The notes under the pieces: generated by a model | Told to the model about the DNA's origin: nothing | The model's database searches: none | Seen by the model: the letters and a program-made list of their open reading frames with translations, nothing else | Assembly: GCF_000429965.1 (NCBI RefSeq) | Contig: NZ_KE387005.1 | Coordinates: 89,347-153,346, forward strand | Reading direction: 5' to 3' | Length of the DNA: 64,000 bases | Source: Desulfogranum mediterraneum DSM 13871 | GTDB lineage: Bacteria; Desulfobacterota; Desulfobulbia; Desulfobulbales; Desulfobulbaceae | Program-made: the position numbers and the translations under genes | Shown here: piece by piece, positions 34,599 to 42,657 of the stretch | How positions within the stretch are numbered: the stretch's first letter is position 1 | How the letters are laid out: every line of letters begins with the position of its first letter

Positions 34599-36101
34599 GC
34601 TTTAACGATCAATACAAACGTAGGATCTCTGAATGCCCAGCGCAACCTGGAAAAATCCCAGCTGGATCTGAACACCTCGATGCAGCGGCTCTCCTCGGGT
34701 CTGCGCATCAACTCTGCCAAGGACGATGCCGCCGGCCTGGCCATCTCCGACCGGATGACCGCCCAGATCCGCGGCCTCAATCAGGCAGCCCGCAACGCCA
34801 ACGACGGCATCTCCCTGGCCCAGACCGCTGAAGGGGCCATGCAGGAGTCCACCAACATTCTCCAACGAATCCGGGAGCTTTCCGTCCAGGCCGCCAATGC
34901 CACCAACTCGGCTCCCGACCGGGCCGCCCTCCAGGCCGAGGTCAACCAGCTCAAGACCGAGATGAACCGGATCGCCCAGTCCACCACCTTTAACGGGCTC
35001 AAGGTCCTTGACGGCACCTTTGTCTCCCAGCAGTTCCAGGTCGGTCCCAATGCCAACGAGACCATCGGCTTTTCCATCCAGTCCATGGCCGCAGATGACC
35101 TGGGCCGCTACTTCATCGATGCCGAGAACACCACCGCCCGCCAGGGGACCGGCTCCTCGGTGCAGGCGGCAGCAACGGCACCTGCCACCAACACCATCGG
35201 GGGCCAGGATGTGACCATCACCGGCTCCAAAGGCCCGGATACCATCACCATCGGTGCCGGGGCCACGGCCTGGGATATCGCCAACCAGGTGACCAGCTCG
35301 GCGGACAAGACCGGGGTCACGGCCACGGCCCGCAGCGAGGCCAGCCTCTCCGGACTCGGTGCCTCCGGGGTGGTCACCCTGACCATCGGCTCCGGCGGCA
35401 ACACCGCCACGGTCAACGCCTCGGTAACCACCACCGACCTGAGCGAGCTGGCCACGGTGATCAATGACCAGAGCGGTACCACCGGGGTCACCGCCACCGT
35501 GGACGCCGGGACCCTCAACCTGGTCCAGCCCGAAGGAAAGGATATTGTCGTGGCTGACTTCACCCACTCCACCGCATTGACCGCCATCAATGTCACCGGG
35601 GCCGACGGTAACGCGGAAGCCTTGACCTCCGGGCCGCCTGCCACTTCCACCGACTCCACCAGGGTGGCCGGGGTGATCGAATTCTCCTCCCAGGACTCCT
35701 ACACCATCGCCTCGGATGCCAACCCCACCACCGGCGGCAGTATCGTCGATGCCGCGGCCGACACCACGGTGATCTCGGGCTTTGAAGAGGTCACGGCCAT
35801 CGACATCAGCAACGTGCTCGGCGCCACCGATGCCCTCAAGATCGTGGACGCGGCCCTGAACAAGATCGACTCCCAGCGGGCCGACCTGGGTGCCATCCAG
35901 AACCGCTTTGAGTCCACCATCTCCAACCTGAAGAATGTCTCGGAGAACCTGACCGCAGCCCGCTCCCGAATCCGGGATGCCGACATCGCCCAGGAGACCT
36001 CGGAGATGACCAAGGCCAACATCCTCCAACAGGCCGGGGTCTCCATCCTCACCCAGGCCAACCAGACCCCCCAGCTGGCCCTCAGCCTCCTCCAGGGCTA
36101 A
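34596..36101 (+). CDS. fliC: FliC1, flagellin
   Basis: ATG 34596, 5 bases after GGAGG at 34586-34590, gives the flagellin start [20 protein letters not shown]; an in-frame ATG at 34569 would add nine residues that flagellins lack. The 501-residue protein has D0/D1 ends ([42 protein letters not shown]) and a Thr/Ala/Gly-rich central region exposed on the filament. Flagellin is exported with FliS and assembled under FliD. It is a paralogue of FliC2. Confidence 0.97.
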   Translation: MALTINTNVGSLNAQRNLEKSQLDLNTSMQRLSSGLRINSAKDDAAGLAISDRMTAQIRGLNQAARNANDGISLAQTAEGAMQESTNILQRIRELSVQAANATNSAPDRAALQAEVNQLKTEMNRIAQSTTFNGLKVLDGTFVSQQFQVGPNANETIGFSIQSMAADDLGRYFIDAENTTARQGTGSSVQAAATAPATNTIGGQDVTITGSKGPDTITIGAGATAWDIANQVTSSADKTGVTATARSEASLSGLGASGVVTLTIGSGGNTATVNASVTTTDLSELATVINDQSGTTGVTATVDAGTLNLVQPEGKDIVVADFTHSTALTAINVTGADGNAEALTSGPPATSTDSTRVAGVIEFSSQDSYTIASDANPTTGGSIVDAAADTTVISGFEEVTAIDISNVLGATDALKIVDAALNKIDSQRADLGAIQNRFESTISNLKNVSENLTAARSRIRDADIAQETSEMTKANILQQAGVSILTQANQTPQLALSLLQG

Positions 36102-36137
36102 GGACGACAAGCATTTCAACTCCACGCAAACTCCACT

Positions 36138-36161
36138 CCCGGGGCCGAACTCGGCCCCGGG
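36138..36161 (+). terminator. GC-rich hairpin after fliC1
   Basis: CCCGGGGCCG (36138-36147) pairs perfectly with CGGCCCCGGG (36152-36161) around the loop AACT, 37 bases after the fliC1 stop. No T-tract follows, so it may act mainly as a 3'-end stabiliser or weak terminator for the abundant flagellin mRNA. Confidence 0.6.
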
Positions 36162-36183
36162 GTGCATTCCAGAGGGCACCCAG

Positions 36184-36393
36184 ATGAAGATGATCAGCTT
36201 TCGCTACCAGAAACATGTCTCCACACTCCTTGAGCCCAAGGAGCGCAGTGGGATAAACCGGCCGCACTTTCCCTTTGCCAGCCTCAACTCCCCTGCTTCT
36301 CCCCCTGCCGCAGACGAGGAGAACAAAAAAAATATGGAGCAAATTCAGCATATTGGCCAGAGCAACGGCATAATCCTCGGTTCCTGGCAATAA
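36184..36393 (+). CDS. Doubtful small protein between the flagellin genes
   Basis: An open frame of 69 codons starts at ATG 36184. The product (KMISFRYQKHVSTLLEPKER then SGINRPHF) has no recognisable domain, membrane helix or signal peptide. It has no clear Shine-Dalgarno, and its end abuts the sigma-28-like promoter of fliC2. It may be non-coding; without it the gap between flagellins is 512 bases. Confidence 0.25.
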   Translation: MKMISFRYQKHVSTLLEPKERSGINRPHFPFASLNSPASPPAADEENKKNMEQIQHIGQSNGIILGSWQ

Positions 36394-36409
36394 AAAGTCA
36401 AAATAAAAC

Positions 36410-36437
36410 TAAAGAATCATCACCCCAAGGGCGATAG
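36410..36437 (+). promoter_or_regulatory. Sigma-28 promoter before fliC2
   Basis: TAAA (36410-36413), 16 bases, then GGCGATAG (36430-36437), the same spacing as the flgK promoter. It predicts a leader of about 170 bases before the fliC2 ATG at 36614, long enough for the two hairpins described below. Confidence 0.7.
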
Positions 36438-36553
36438 AGTACATAAGGGAACATGACGTCCCTCAAACGTACCTACCAAGACAACGAAAGATACTTGAAC
36501 AGCAACAGGGAGGCGCTAACCAGCGAACAACAAAAAACCTGAGCAGGACCCAA

Positions 36554-36612
36554 CGGCAAGGATGCCGATAAGCAGGACAACATAAGCCAAACACATATTC
36601 ACGGAGGAATAT
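36554..36612 (+). promoter_or_regulatory. Two GGA-loop hairpins in the fliC2 leader
   Basis: Upstream hairpin: CGGC (36554-36557), six-base loop AAGGAT, GCCG (36564-36567). Downstream hairpin: ATATTC (36595-36600), six-base loop ACGGAG, GAATAT (36607-36612), which places the Shine-Dalgarno in the loop just before ATG 36614. Two GGA hairpins about 45 bases apart, one over the ribosome-binding site, is the arrangement described for CsrA on Bacillus hag mRNA. Confidence 0.7.
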
Positions 36613-36613
36613 C

Positions 36614-38143
36614 ATGGCATTATCAATCAACACAAACGTAGCATCTCTCAACGCTCAACGTAACCTGGGTGCAACCCAGAACAACTTGAACAAGTCCATG
36701 CAGCGTCTCTCCTCTGGTCTTCGGATCAACTCTGCAAAGGACGATGCAGCCGGTCTGGCCATTTCCGACCGGATGACCTCTCAAATCCGCGGCCTCAATC
36801 AGGCCGCCCGTAACGCCAATGACGGTATTTCCCTGGCCCAGACCGCTGAAGGCGCCATGCAGGAGAGTACCAACATCCTGCAACGGATGCGTGAGTTGTC
36901 GGTGCAATCTGCCAACGCATCCAACTCTGCCGATGATCGCTCCGCCCTCCAAGCTGAGGTCAACCAGCTGCAGCAGGAGATGGATCGTATCTCCAGTGCC
37001 ACCACCTTCAACGGCCTCAATATTCTTGACGGAACCTTTTCTAATCAGGAATTTCAGGTTGGTGCCAATGCCAACCAAACCATCAGTGTTTCCATTGGTT
37101 CCATGAACTCTACTGATCTTGGTCGACATGCACTTGAAGGCTCATCTTCAGCTGATGCTACTGGTGCGGGTGCCGCAACGGCCATTGCAGCAAATGTTAG
37201 CGGAGGAAACGGAATCAAGGCTCAAACCCTGGACGTTGCAGGATATAAAGGATCAGTACAAATTGCATCCGGAGCCACTGGTATAGCCGACGGTTCTACA
37301 GCTAAAGATGTGGCAGATCTCGTCAACGCCCAGACTGCCAACACAGGTGTATCTGCTACTGCACGATCAGAGGCAACGGTTGTTGCAAGTCACGCAGGAA
37401 CAATATCTTTTGACATCGGCAGTGACACCAACATGCAGACCGTCTCTGCCAGCATCACCGATAAGACCGACTTGAAAGATCTGGTTGCCGCCATCAATGA
37501 TGTCAGCGGCAAGACCGGTATCACGGCAGAGCTTTCCACAGGCGGCATGACCCTGACCCAGGCTGAGGGTAAAGACATTATGATTGAAGATGCTGTCAAT
37601 TCTGCCGGCGCAGGCAGCACCTTGACAGTAACTGGTCAGAGTGGCGCAGCAGCAGCCCTGGATACTGATTCAGGTGGAACCGGTAACGACTCCACAGTGG
37701 TCGCGGGTAATGTTGAATTTTCATCCCGGAGTTCCTTTTCGGTAGCTTCTGGTGTAACTAGTGCCCTTGGCGCGGTCGTAGATGATGGTGCAGCAGGTGC
37801 AGCAGGTGATATCCTGGCCTCAACCAGTGAAAGCGTCAATGAAGTAGATATCTCTGACGTAGCTGGAGCCCAGGACGCCATCGATGTCATTGACAAGGCT
37901 CTAAGTACTATCGACTCCGAGCGAGGTGATCTTGGTGCGATCCAGAACCGTTTTGAATCCACCATCGCCAACCTCCAGAACATCTCTGAAAATATCTCTG
38001 CAGCCCGTTCCCGAATCCTGGACGCGGACATTGCCCAGGAAACCTCCAACATGACCAAGCAGAATATCCTCCAACAGGCTGGAGTCTCCATCCTGGCCCA
38101 GGCCAACCAGGCGCCCCAGCTGGCCCTGAGTCTGCTCGGTTAA
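36614..38143 (+). CDS. fliC: FliC2, second flagellin
   Basis: The 509-residue flagellin has the same ends as FliC1 ([40 protein letters not shown]) but a different Ala/Gly/Ser-rich central region. Its middle, about 37100-37850, uses more codons ending in A or T than fliC1, including a GCAGCAGGT repeat near 37791. This could reflect selection for high expression or a separate origin. The start is set by GGAGGA at 36603-36608. A filament of two flagellins, or alternative use, is likely. Confidence 0.97.
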   Translation: MALSINTNVASLNAQRNLGATQNNLNKSMQRLSSGLRINSAKDDAAGLAISDRMTSQIRGLNQAARNANDGISLAQTAEGAMQESTNILQRMRELSVQSANASNSADDRSALQAEVNQLQQEMDRISSATTFNGLNILDGTFSNQEFQVGANANQTISVSIGSMNSTDLGRHALEGSSSADATGAGAATAIAANVSGGNGIKAQTLDVAGYKGSVQIASGATGIADGSTAKDVADLVNAQTANTGVSATARSEATVVASHAGTISFDIGSDTNMQTVSASITDKTDLKDLVAAINDVSGKTGITAELSTGGMTLTQAEGKDIMIEDAVNSAGAGSTLTVTGQSGAAAALDTDSGGTGNDSTVVAGNVEFSSRSSFSVASGVTSALGAVVDDGAAGAAGDILASTSESVNEVDISDVAGAQDAIDVIDKALSTIDSERGDLGAIQNRFESTIANLQNISENISAARSRILDADIAQETSNMTKQNILQQAGVSILAQANQAPQLALSLLG

Positions 38144-38159
38144 CAGCCAATATCCCTGG

Positions 38160-38179
38160 AGGAGCCCTTTGCGGCTCCT
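38160..38179 (+). terminator. Hairpin after fliC2
   Basis: AGGAGCC (38160-38166) pairs with GGCTCCT (38173-38179) around CTTTGC, 16 bases after the fliC2 stop. Only TT follows, so termination would be partial. Partial read-through could supply flaG and fliD, for which no separate promoter was seen. Confidence 0.6.
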
Positions 38180-38216
38180 TCAGAACCTGATATACTTTAG
38201 CTAGGAGGTGAATATC

Positions 38217-38570
38217 ATGATGATCGAAGCCATCGGCGCAGCCACCGCCGCACCGTCCCGGGTCAAGGAAGGGGTAGAGCAGGTGGAGCAGAACCGCCAG
38301 AAAGCAGAAGAACAACCCCAGGTCGAATCCACGGAAAACAGTCCCCAGCAGGCCCCACCAGAGGAGCTGCTCAACAAGATTAAGGCGCTCACCGAAGACG
38401 GTGTCTACTCGGTCCGCTTCGAACAGGACGACACAGTCAACGAGTTGGTGGTAAAGATTGTCGACAACGAGACCGAAGAGGTTATTAGACAGATTCCCCC
38501 GGAAGAACTGTTGAACCTCACCAAACAGCTGCAGGAACTCAGCGGCAACATCGTCAACACGGTGAGCTGA
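38217..38570 (+). CDS. flaG: FlaG family protein
   Basis: ATG 38217 lies 8 bases after AGGAGG (38203-38208). The 117-residue product has a Gln/Glu-rich N-terminal half and the FlaG domain at the end (VRFEQDDTVNELVVKIVDNE then TEEVIRQIPPEELL). FlaG affects filament length in polar flagellates. Position between flagellin and fliD is typical. Confidence 0.93.
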   Translation: MMIEAIGAATAAPSRVKEGVEQVEQNRQKAEEQPQVESTENSPQQAPPEELLNKIKALTEDGVYSVRFEQDDTVNELVVKIVDNETEEVIRQIPPEELLNLTKQLQELSGNIVNTVS

Positions 38571-38610
38571 GCAGCGTCTACAGGGCATACGGAACACAGG
38601 GAGCACTAGC

Positions 38611-40005
38611 ATGGCTATTCAATTCAGCGGTCTCGCCTCGGGCATGGATACCGGCGCCATCATCGAACAGTTGATGAACCTCGAACGGCTTCCCCTCGCC
38701 CGCCTGGAGACGGACAAGACCTGGATGAACAACCGGCTCTCCGCCTTTTCCGAGCTCAACACCAAGCTGACCTCCTTCAAGGATAATATCAAGACCCTGG
38801 GTGACCAGGACGCACTCCAGCAGCGCTCCATCAAGCAGAGCTCAGACGACTTCCTCACGGCCTCGGTTTCCAGCGAGGCCCTGGCCGGCACCAACTACCA
38901 GGTGGAGGTGGTGGCCCTGGCCCAGGCCCAGAAATCGGTCTCTGCCGCCGGCTTCAGCAGTAAGGAGAGCAGTAATTTTGGTACCGGCAGCCTCAACCTC
39001 ACGGTGGACGGCAGCAGCCACGCCATTGAGATCAGCAGCGAGAACAACTCACTGGAGGGCATCATGGCGGCCATCAACGAGGCGGATATCGGCGTCTCTG
39101 CGGCCATCATCAACGACGGCAGCGACACGCCCTACCGTCTGCTCCTCACCGGTGAGACCGTGGGCCAGTCCTTTTCTTTGGACCCCAGCGGCCTCACGGG
39201 CGGCAGTGACAGCCTGGGAGTGATCGAGGATGAGACCGGCACCGTCAATCCCCCGGTGCAGGAGGCGACCCGGGCCCATATCCGGGTGGATACCATCGAT
39301 ATCTATGGAGACTCCAACACCCTCAAGGAGGCGATCCCGGGCGTCACCCTGGACCTGCTCCAGGCCGAGGCCGACACTACCACCAACCTCTCGGTCAGCC
39401 TGGACAAGAACGCCATCAAGGACAACATCAAGGCCTTTGCCAAGGGCTACAACGAGGTGGTCAGCTTTATCACCGGCCAGTCGGTAATCAACGGCGAGGG
39501 TGGCGGACTCTTAGGCGGCGACTCGGGGATCAACTCCATCAAGCGCCACCTCCAGTCCATGCTGACCACGCCGCTGAAAAACTCAGGAACCCTCAACACC
39601 ATGTCTGAACTGGGCTTTGAAACCCAGAAAGACGGCACCCTGAAGGTCAATGACAAGATCCTGGACAAGGCCGTGGACGAGAACCTGGACAGCGTGGTCA
39701 CGTTGCTCTCCGGTGAAGGGGAAAAAGAGGGCCTGGCAGCCCAGTTCCAGGATTACCTGGACTCCATGACCAACGCCACCACCGGGATGCTGGCCGGCCG
39801 CAAGCAGAGCATCACCAGCAATGTCAAGCGGATCGACAAGCGCATCGAGATAAGCGAGATGCGTCTGGAACAACGTAAGAAGACCCTGGAAGCCCAGTTC
39901 TCGGCCATGGAGACCCTGGTCAGCGGCTTTAACGCCCAGTCAAGCTATCTCAGCCAGCAGATGGCCAGTATCACCAATATCATGAACTACGGGAGCAGAA
40001 ACTGA
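38611..40005 (+). CDS. fliD: FliD, filament cap protein
   Basis: The N-terminus (IQFSGLASGMDTGAIIEQLM then NLERLPLARLE) is diagnostic of FliD/HAP2. The 464-residue protein has a variable middle and a C-terminal coiled-coil domain (ISEMRLEQRKKTLEAQFSAM). FliD forms the cap under which flagellin folds. It overlaps fliS by one base (TGATG). Confidence 0.97.
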   Translation: MAIQFSGLASGMDTGAIIEQLMNLERLPLARLETDKTWMNNRLSAFSELNTKLTSFKDNIKTLGDQDALQQRSIKQSSDDFLTASVSSEALAGTNYQVEVVALAQAQKSVSAAGFSSKESSNFGTGSLNLTVDGSSHAIEISSENNSLEGIMAAINEADIGVSAAIINDGSDTPYRLLLTGETVGQSFSLDPSGLTGGSDSLGVIEDETGTVNPPVQEATRAHIRVDTIDIYGDSNTLKEAIPGVTLDLLQAEADTTTNLSVSLDKNAIKDNIKAFAKGYNEVVSFITGQSVINGEGGGLLGGDSGINSIKRHLQSMLTTPLKNSGTLNTMSELGFETQKDGTLKVNDKILDKAVDENLDSVVTLLSGEGEKEGLAAQFQDYLDSMTNATTGMLAGRKQSITSNVKRIDKRIEISEMRLEQRKKTLEAQFSAMETLVSGFNAQSSYLSQQMASITNIMNYGSRN

Positions 40006-40457
40006 TGAACGGCTATACCAACCAATACCTGGCCAACACGGTCAATGCCGCCTCGCCGGAACAGCTGATGCTCATGCTCTATGACGGAGCCATCCGCTTT
40101 CTCGGCCAGGCCATCCTGGCCATTGAAAACCAGATGATCGACAAGCGAGCCCACTTCATCAACAAGGCCTCGGCCATCATCTCCGAATTTGCCGCCACCC
40201 TGGACCACGACCAGAATGCCCAGCTGGCCGAGGACCTGGACGCCCTCTACAGCTACATGCTGGGACGTCTCCAGGACGGCAACCTGCATAACGATGCCGA
40301 GCCCCTGGAAGAGGTGAAGAAGATGCTCAGGGAGCTGCGCCAGACCTGGGCCCAGGCCATCGAAATCAACAAACAGAACAGCCAACAGGGCGTGGAATCC
40401 ACGGCCCCGCCGCTCCATAGCACCCAGGCCTATAAATCCATTGCCACGGCCATGTGA
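40005..40457 (+). CDS. fliS: FliS, flagellin export chaperone
   Basis: The 150-residue helical protein has the FliS signatures NQYLANTVNAASPEQLMLML and YDGAIRFLGQAI. FliS binds the flagellin C-terminus to stop early polymerisation and escorts it to FlhA. Its start codon overlaps the fliD stop, and the fliT-like gene follows at once. Confidence 0.96.
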   Translation: MNGYTNQYLANTVNAASPEQLMLMLYDGAIRFLGQAILAIENQMIDKRAHFINKASAIISEFAATLDHDQNAQLAEDLDALYSYMLGRLQDGNLHNDAEPLEEVKKMLRELRQTWAQAIEINKQNSQQGVESTAPPLHSTQAYKSIATAM

Positions 40458-40468
40458 GGGGACAGATC

Positions 40469-40858
40469 ATGAGCATCCAACGAGCACTGGAAACATACCG
40501 ATCCATTCAAAAGATCATGGCCGAGATCGAAGAGCTGCTGCCTGCCCAGGATACAGAGCAGCTCATCGAGCGATACCAGGCCCTGGAGCAGCAGCAGACT
40601 CTTGCCCGGGAAGGTGACCGGGAGCTCCTCGGCCTGCTTCGCCAGGGAAGCGAGGAAACGGCCTCGCCCCTGGTCAGGGACCTGCTGGAGCTGATGACCG
40701 AGATCCAGGAAAGCAACCAGCGTCTGACTCCCCAGATTCGCGGCTATATGGCGGTCCACCAGCATGAGCTCAGCAAGTTACAGACCGGGACCAAGGTGAT
40801 GCGCCACTATCACAGCCATACTGACCGGAGCGGTCAGTTAATCTCCAGCACCGGTTAA
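40469..40858 (+). CDS. FliT-like chaperone (tentative)
   Basis: ATG 40469 is 9 bases after GAGG (40456-40459). The 129-residue product is a helical bundle with IQRALETYRSIQKIMAEIEE and repeated Gln/Glu/Leu helices, the size and place of FliT, which is the FliD chaperone. Sequence identity in this family is low, so position after fliD-fliS is the main support. Confidence 0.6.
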   Translation: MSIQRALETYRSIQKIMAEIEELLPAQDTEQLIERYQALEQQQTLAREGDRELLGLLRQGSEETASPLVRDLLELMTEIQESNQRLTPQIRGYMAVHQHELSKLQTGTKVMRHYHSHTDRSGQLISSTG

Positions 40859-41029
40859 AGGTGGACTGCCCCCTCTGTCCTCTTTGCCCTGCCCCCTCTG
40901 AAAAAAGCTCCTGCCACGACTTTTAAGCGCTATCCTTGAAACCACAAAGTGCTTTCCTTATCACGGCGCCTATGGCAAGTTATAGCCTGGAAAACTGGCA
41001 AGGTACCCTTTATTCAACAGAGGACTAGT

Positions 41030-41722
41030 GTGCAGCAGCTCAATCCATTTTTCTCCCAGATAGACGACCAAAAGGCGGTTCGAGTCGCGCTCCCCATGAC
41101 AGATCGCCCTGAAAAAGAGCGAATCAACTGCATCTACGAGGCAGTCAGGCCACCATCTTTTCGGCTGCTCTTCCCAGAGGGGATGCTACCGGCTTCCCGG
41201 ATCGACCTGGAGCAAAGCGCTGTGGTTACCGTTGACCTTGGCGGCCAGACCCTCTCTGTTGCCGCTGATATCACCGGGATCAGCAGCACTCAATCCCTGG
41301 AGTTCAAGGCCACAGAGGTGATCAGCCATGAGCAGCTGCGCAGCTATTTTCGGGTCGATGCCGCCACCCCGGTAAGCGCCGGTCCCCTGCCCGGCCAGAC
41401 AAGCCTTGCCGGGGAGGAGGAGTGGCGCCTCCAGGGAGAGACCATTGACCTCAGCGGCAGCGGAGCCCTGTGCAGTTTCAGCCAGGGGCTGAAAAAGGGA
41501 AAAAAGGTGCGCATCGAGCTGGCCCTGCCCACGGGACAGATGGAGCTGATCCAAATCATCGGCCATGTGGTCCGCTGCAGCAGGGCAGGCGAAGAGACCT
41601 TCCATGTGGGGCTCCACTTTGACACCCTCTCCAGTGAAGACAGAGACCGGATCATGGCCAGTTGTTTTCAACTCCAGCGCCAACACCTCCGGATGAAGGT
41701 GCAGGTGAAAGATATCCTCTAA
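41030..41722 (+). CDS. PilZ-domain c-di-GMP receptor 1 (YcgR-like)
   Basis: The likely start is GTG 41030 with AGAGGA at 41018-41023, giving 230 residues, almost the same as its neighbour. A frame open from 40949 would add 27 basic residues. The N-terminal half resembles the PilZN/YcgR flagellar brake domain and the C-terminal half is PilZ, with RSYFR (104-108) and DLSGSG (140-145), the RxxxR and DxSxxG c-di-GMP-binding motifs. A role as a c-di-GMP-dependent motor brake is inferred from context. Confidence 0.85.
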   Translation: MQQLNPFFSQIDDQKAVRVALPMTDRPEKERINCIYEAVRPPSFRLLFPEGMLPASRIDLEQSAVVTVDLGGQTLSVAADITGISSTQSLEFKATEVISHEQLRSYFRVDAATPVSAGPLPGQTSLAGEEEWRLQGETIDLSGSGALCSFSQGLKKGKKVRIELALPTGQMELIQIIGHVVRCSRAGEETFHVGLHFDTLSSEDRDRIMASCFQLQRQHLRMKVQVKDIL

Positions 41723-41748
41723 ACAGCGACAGGGGGAGATCCAGTCAT

Positions 41749-41786
41749 CAGGGGCGCGTTGCCAACACTCCAGTGCCCCTGTTTTT
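41749..41786 (+). terminator. Intrinsic terminator between the PilZ genes
   Basis: CAGGGGC (41749-41755) pairs with GCCCCTG (41775-41781) across a 19-base loop and is followed by TTTTT (41782-41786). The loop is long, but stem plus T-run fits an intrinsic terminator. A sigma-54-like promoter starts 12 bases later. Confidence 0.65.
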
Positions 41787-41797
41787 CCTGTTGAACT

Positions 41798-41813
41798 TGG
41801 CAGCTCATCTGCT
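41798..41813 (+). promoter_or_regulatory. Sigma-54-type promoter before the second PilZ gene
   Basis: TGGCAGCTCATCTGCT has a perfect TGGCA -24 box, GG and GC exactly 10 bases apart, and CTGCT in place of TTGCA. It lies about 110 bases upstream of ATG 41923, directly after a terminator. It would put the PilZ2-FliK2-FlhX genes in the sigma-54 class. Confidence 0.6.
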
Positions 41814-41922
41814 ATAACAGGAACAGATAACAACCTTTTTTCGGACCTCAACCAGGCAGGCAGCTGAGTACGCCATCCCTCTGCACTCGGAAAGAGAGCG
41901 AGGCTCCCCGTCAACCCAAACC

Positions 41923-42609
41923 ATGACCAGCCTTGTGAGCAAAATCGAAGACATTATCCATAAACTCCAAGATGGTGCAGAGTCTGTGATCGACCTCCCG
42001 GATAAGCATAACGAGGAGCATCGATACAATGCCGCCTTTGTGGGACTTGAACCACCGCACTTTCAGCTGGTTTTTCCCCCAAAGTCCTGGGAGAGCGACT
42101 CGCTCTTGATGGGCGTCAACTGTCAATTAACCGTCAAGCATAAACACAACACCGTCAACCTGATTGCCGAGTTGGACAGTGTTGCCAGCGATCGCCGCCT
42201 GAACTTCATCGGCAGGGAACCGATCAAACCCGAAGAGCTGCGTGAATACTTCCGGGTTGCCATCAATACCTCCATAGAGATCGGCTACACCGCCGGTGCC
42301 AGCGAAGTCAAGCTCCGCTCCTGGAAGATGATCGGGACCACGGTTGACCTGAGCGGCAGCGGGGTGCTGGGCCTCTTTGCCGAGAAGCCGGCCAGCAACA
42401 GCCGGCTCTATATCCAGATAGGCATCCCCCAATCCGAAGATATGCTCTCCTGGATCGGCCATGTGGTCCGTACCTACCGGATGCGCAGGAACCGCTACCA
42501 GGTTGCGCTTCATTTTGATGATATCACCCCAAAAAAACGCGACCAGATCATCGCCTGTTGTCTCCAGGAACAACGTCGTCAACTGCGCGAGCGGGTACAG
42601 ACCGAATAA
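41923..42609 (+). CDS. PilZ-domain c-di-GMP receptor 2 (YcgR-like)
   Basis: The 228-residue protein is a tandem paralogue of the gene at 41030: same size, same two-domain order and the motifs REYFR (107-111) and DLSGSG (142-147). Both start variants and the linker differ, so the two copies probably bind different partners or ligand ranges. It is separated from its twin by a terminator and a sigma-54-like promoter, so the copies can be expressed independently. Confidence 0.87.
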   Translation: MTSLVSKIEDIIHKLQDGAESVIDLPDKHNEEHRYNAAFVGLEPPHFQLVFPPKSWESDSLLMGVNCQLTVKHKHNTVNLIAELDSVASDRRLNFIGREPIKPEELREYFRVAINTSIEIGYTAGASEVKLRSWKMIGTTVDLSGSGVLGLFAEKPASNSRLYIQIGIPQSEDMLSWIGHVVRTYRMRRNRYQVALHFDDITPKKRDQIIACCLQEQRRQLRERVQTE

Positions 42610-42657
42610 AGGGTTGTCCCCTACCCCTGTTGAGCAACCTCGACCAGCGAGGCTCCC

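Noticed and set aside
34602-36179. 525-codon minus-strand frame opposite fliC1
   Set aside because: It mirrors the flagellin codons and is Gly/Asp/Val-biased; a shadow of a highly biased gene.
40969-40990. TGGCAAGTTATAGC before the first PilZ gene as a sigma-54 site
   Set aside because: GG and GC are 9 bases apart, one short of the strict requirement.
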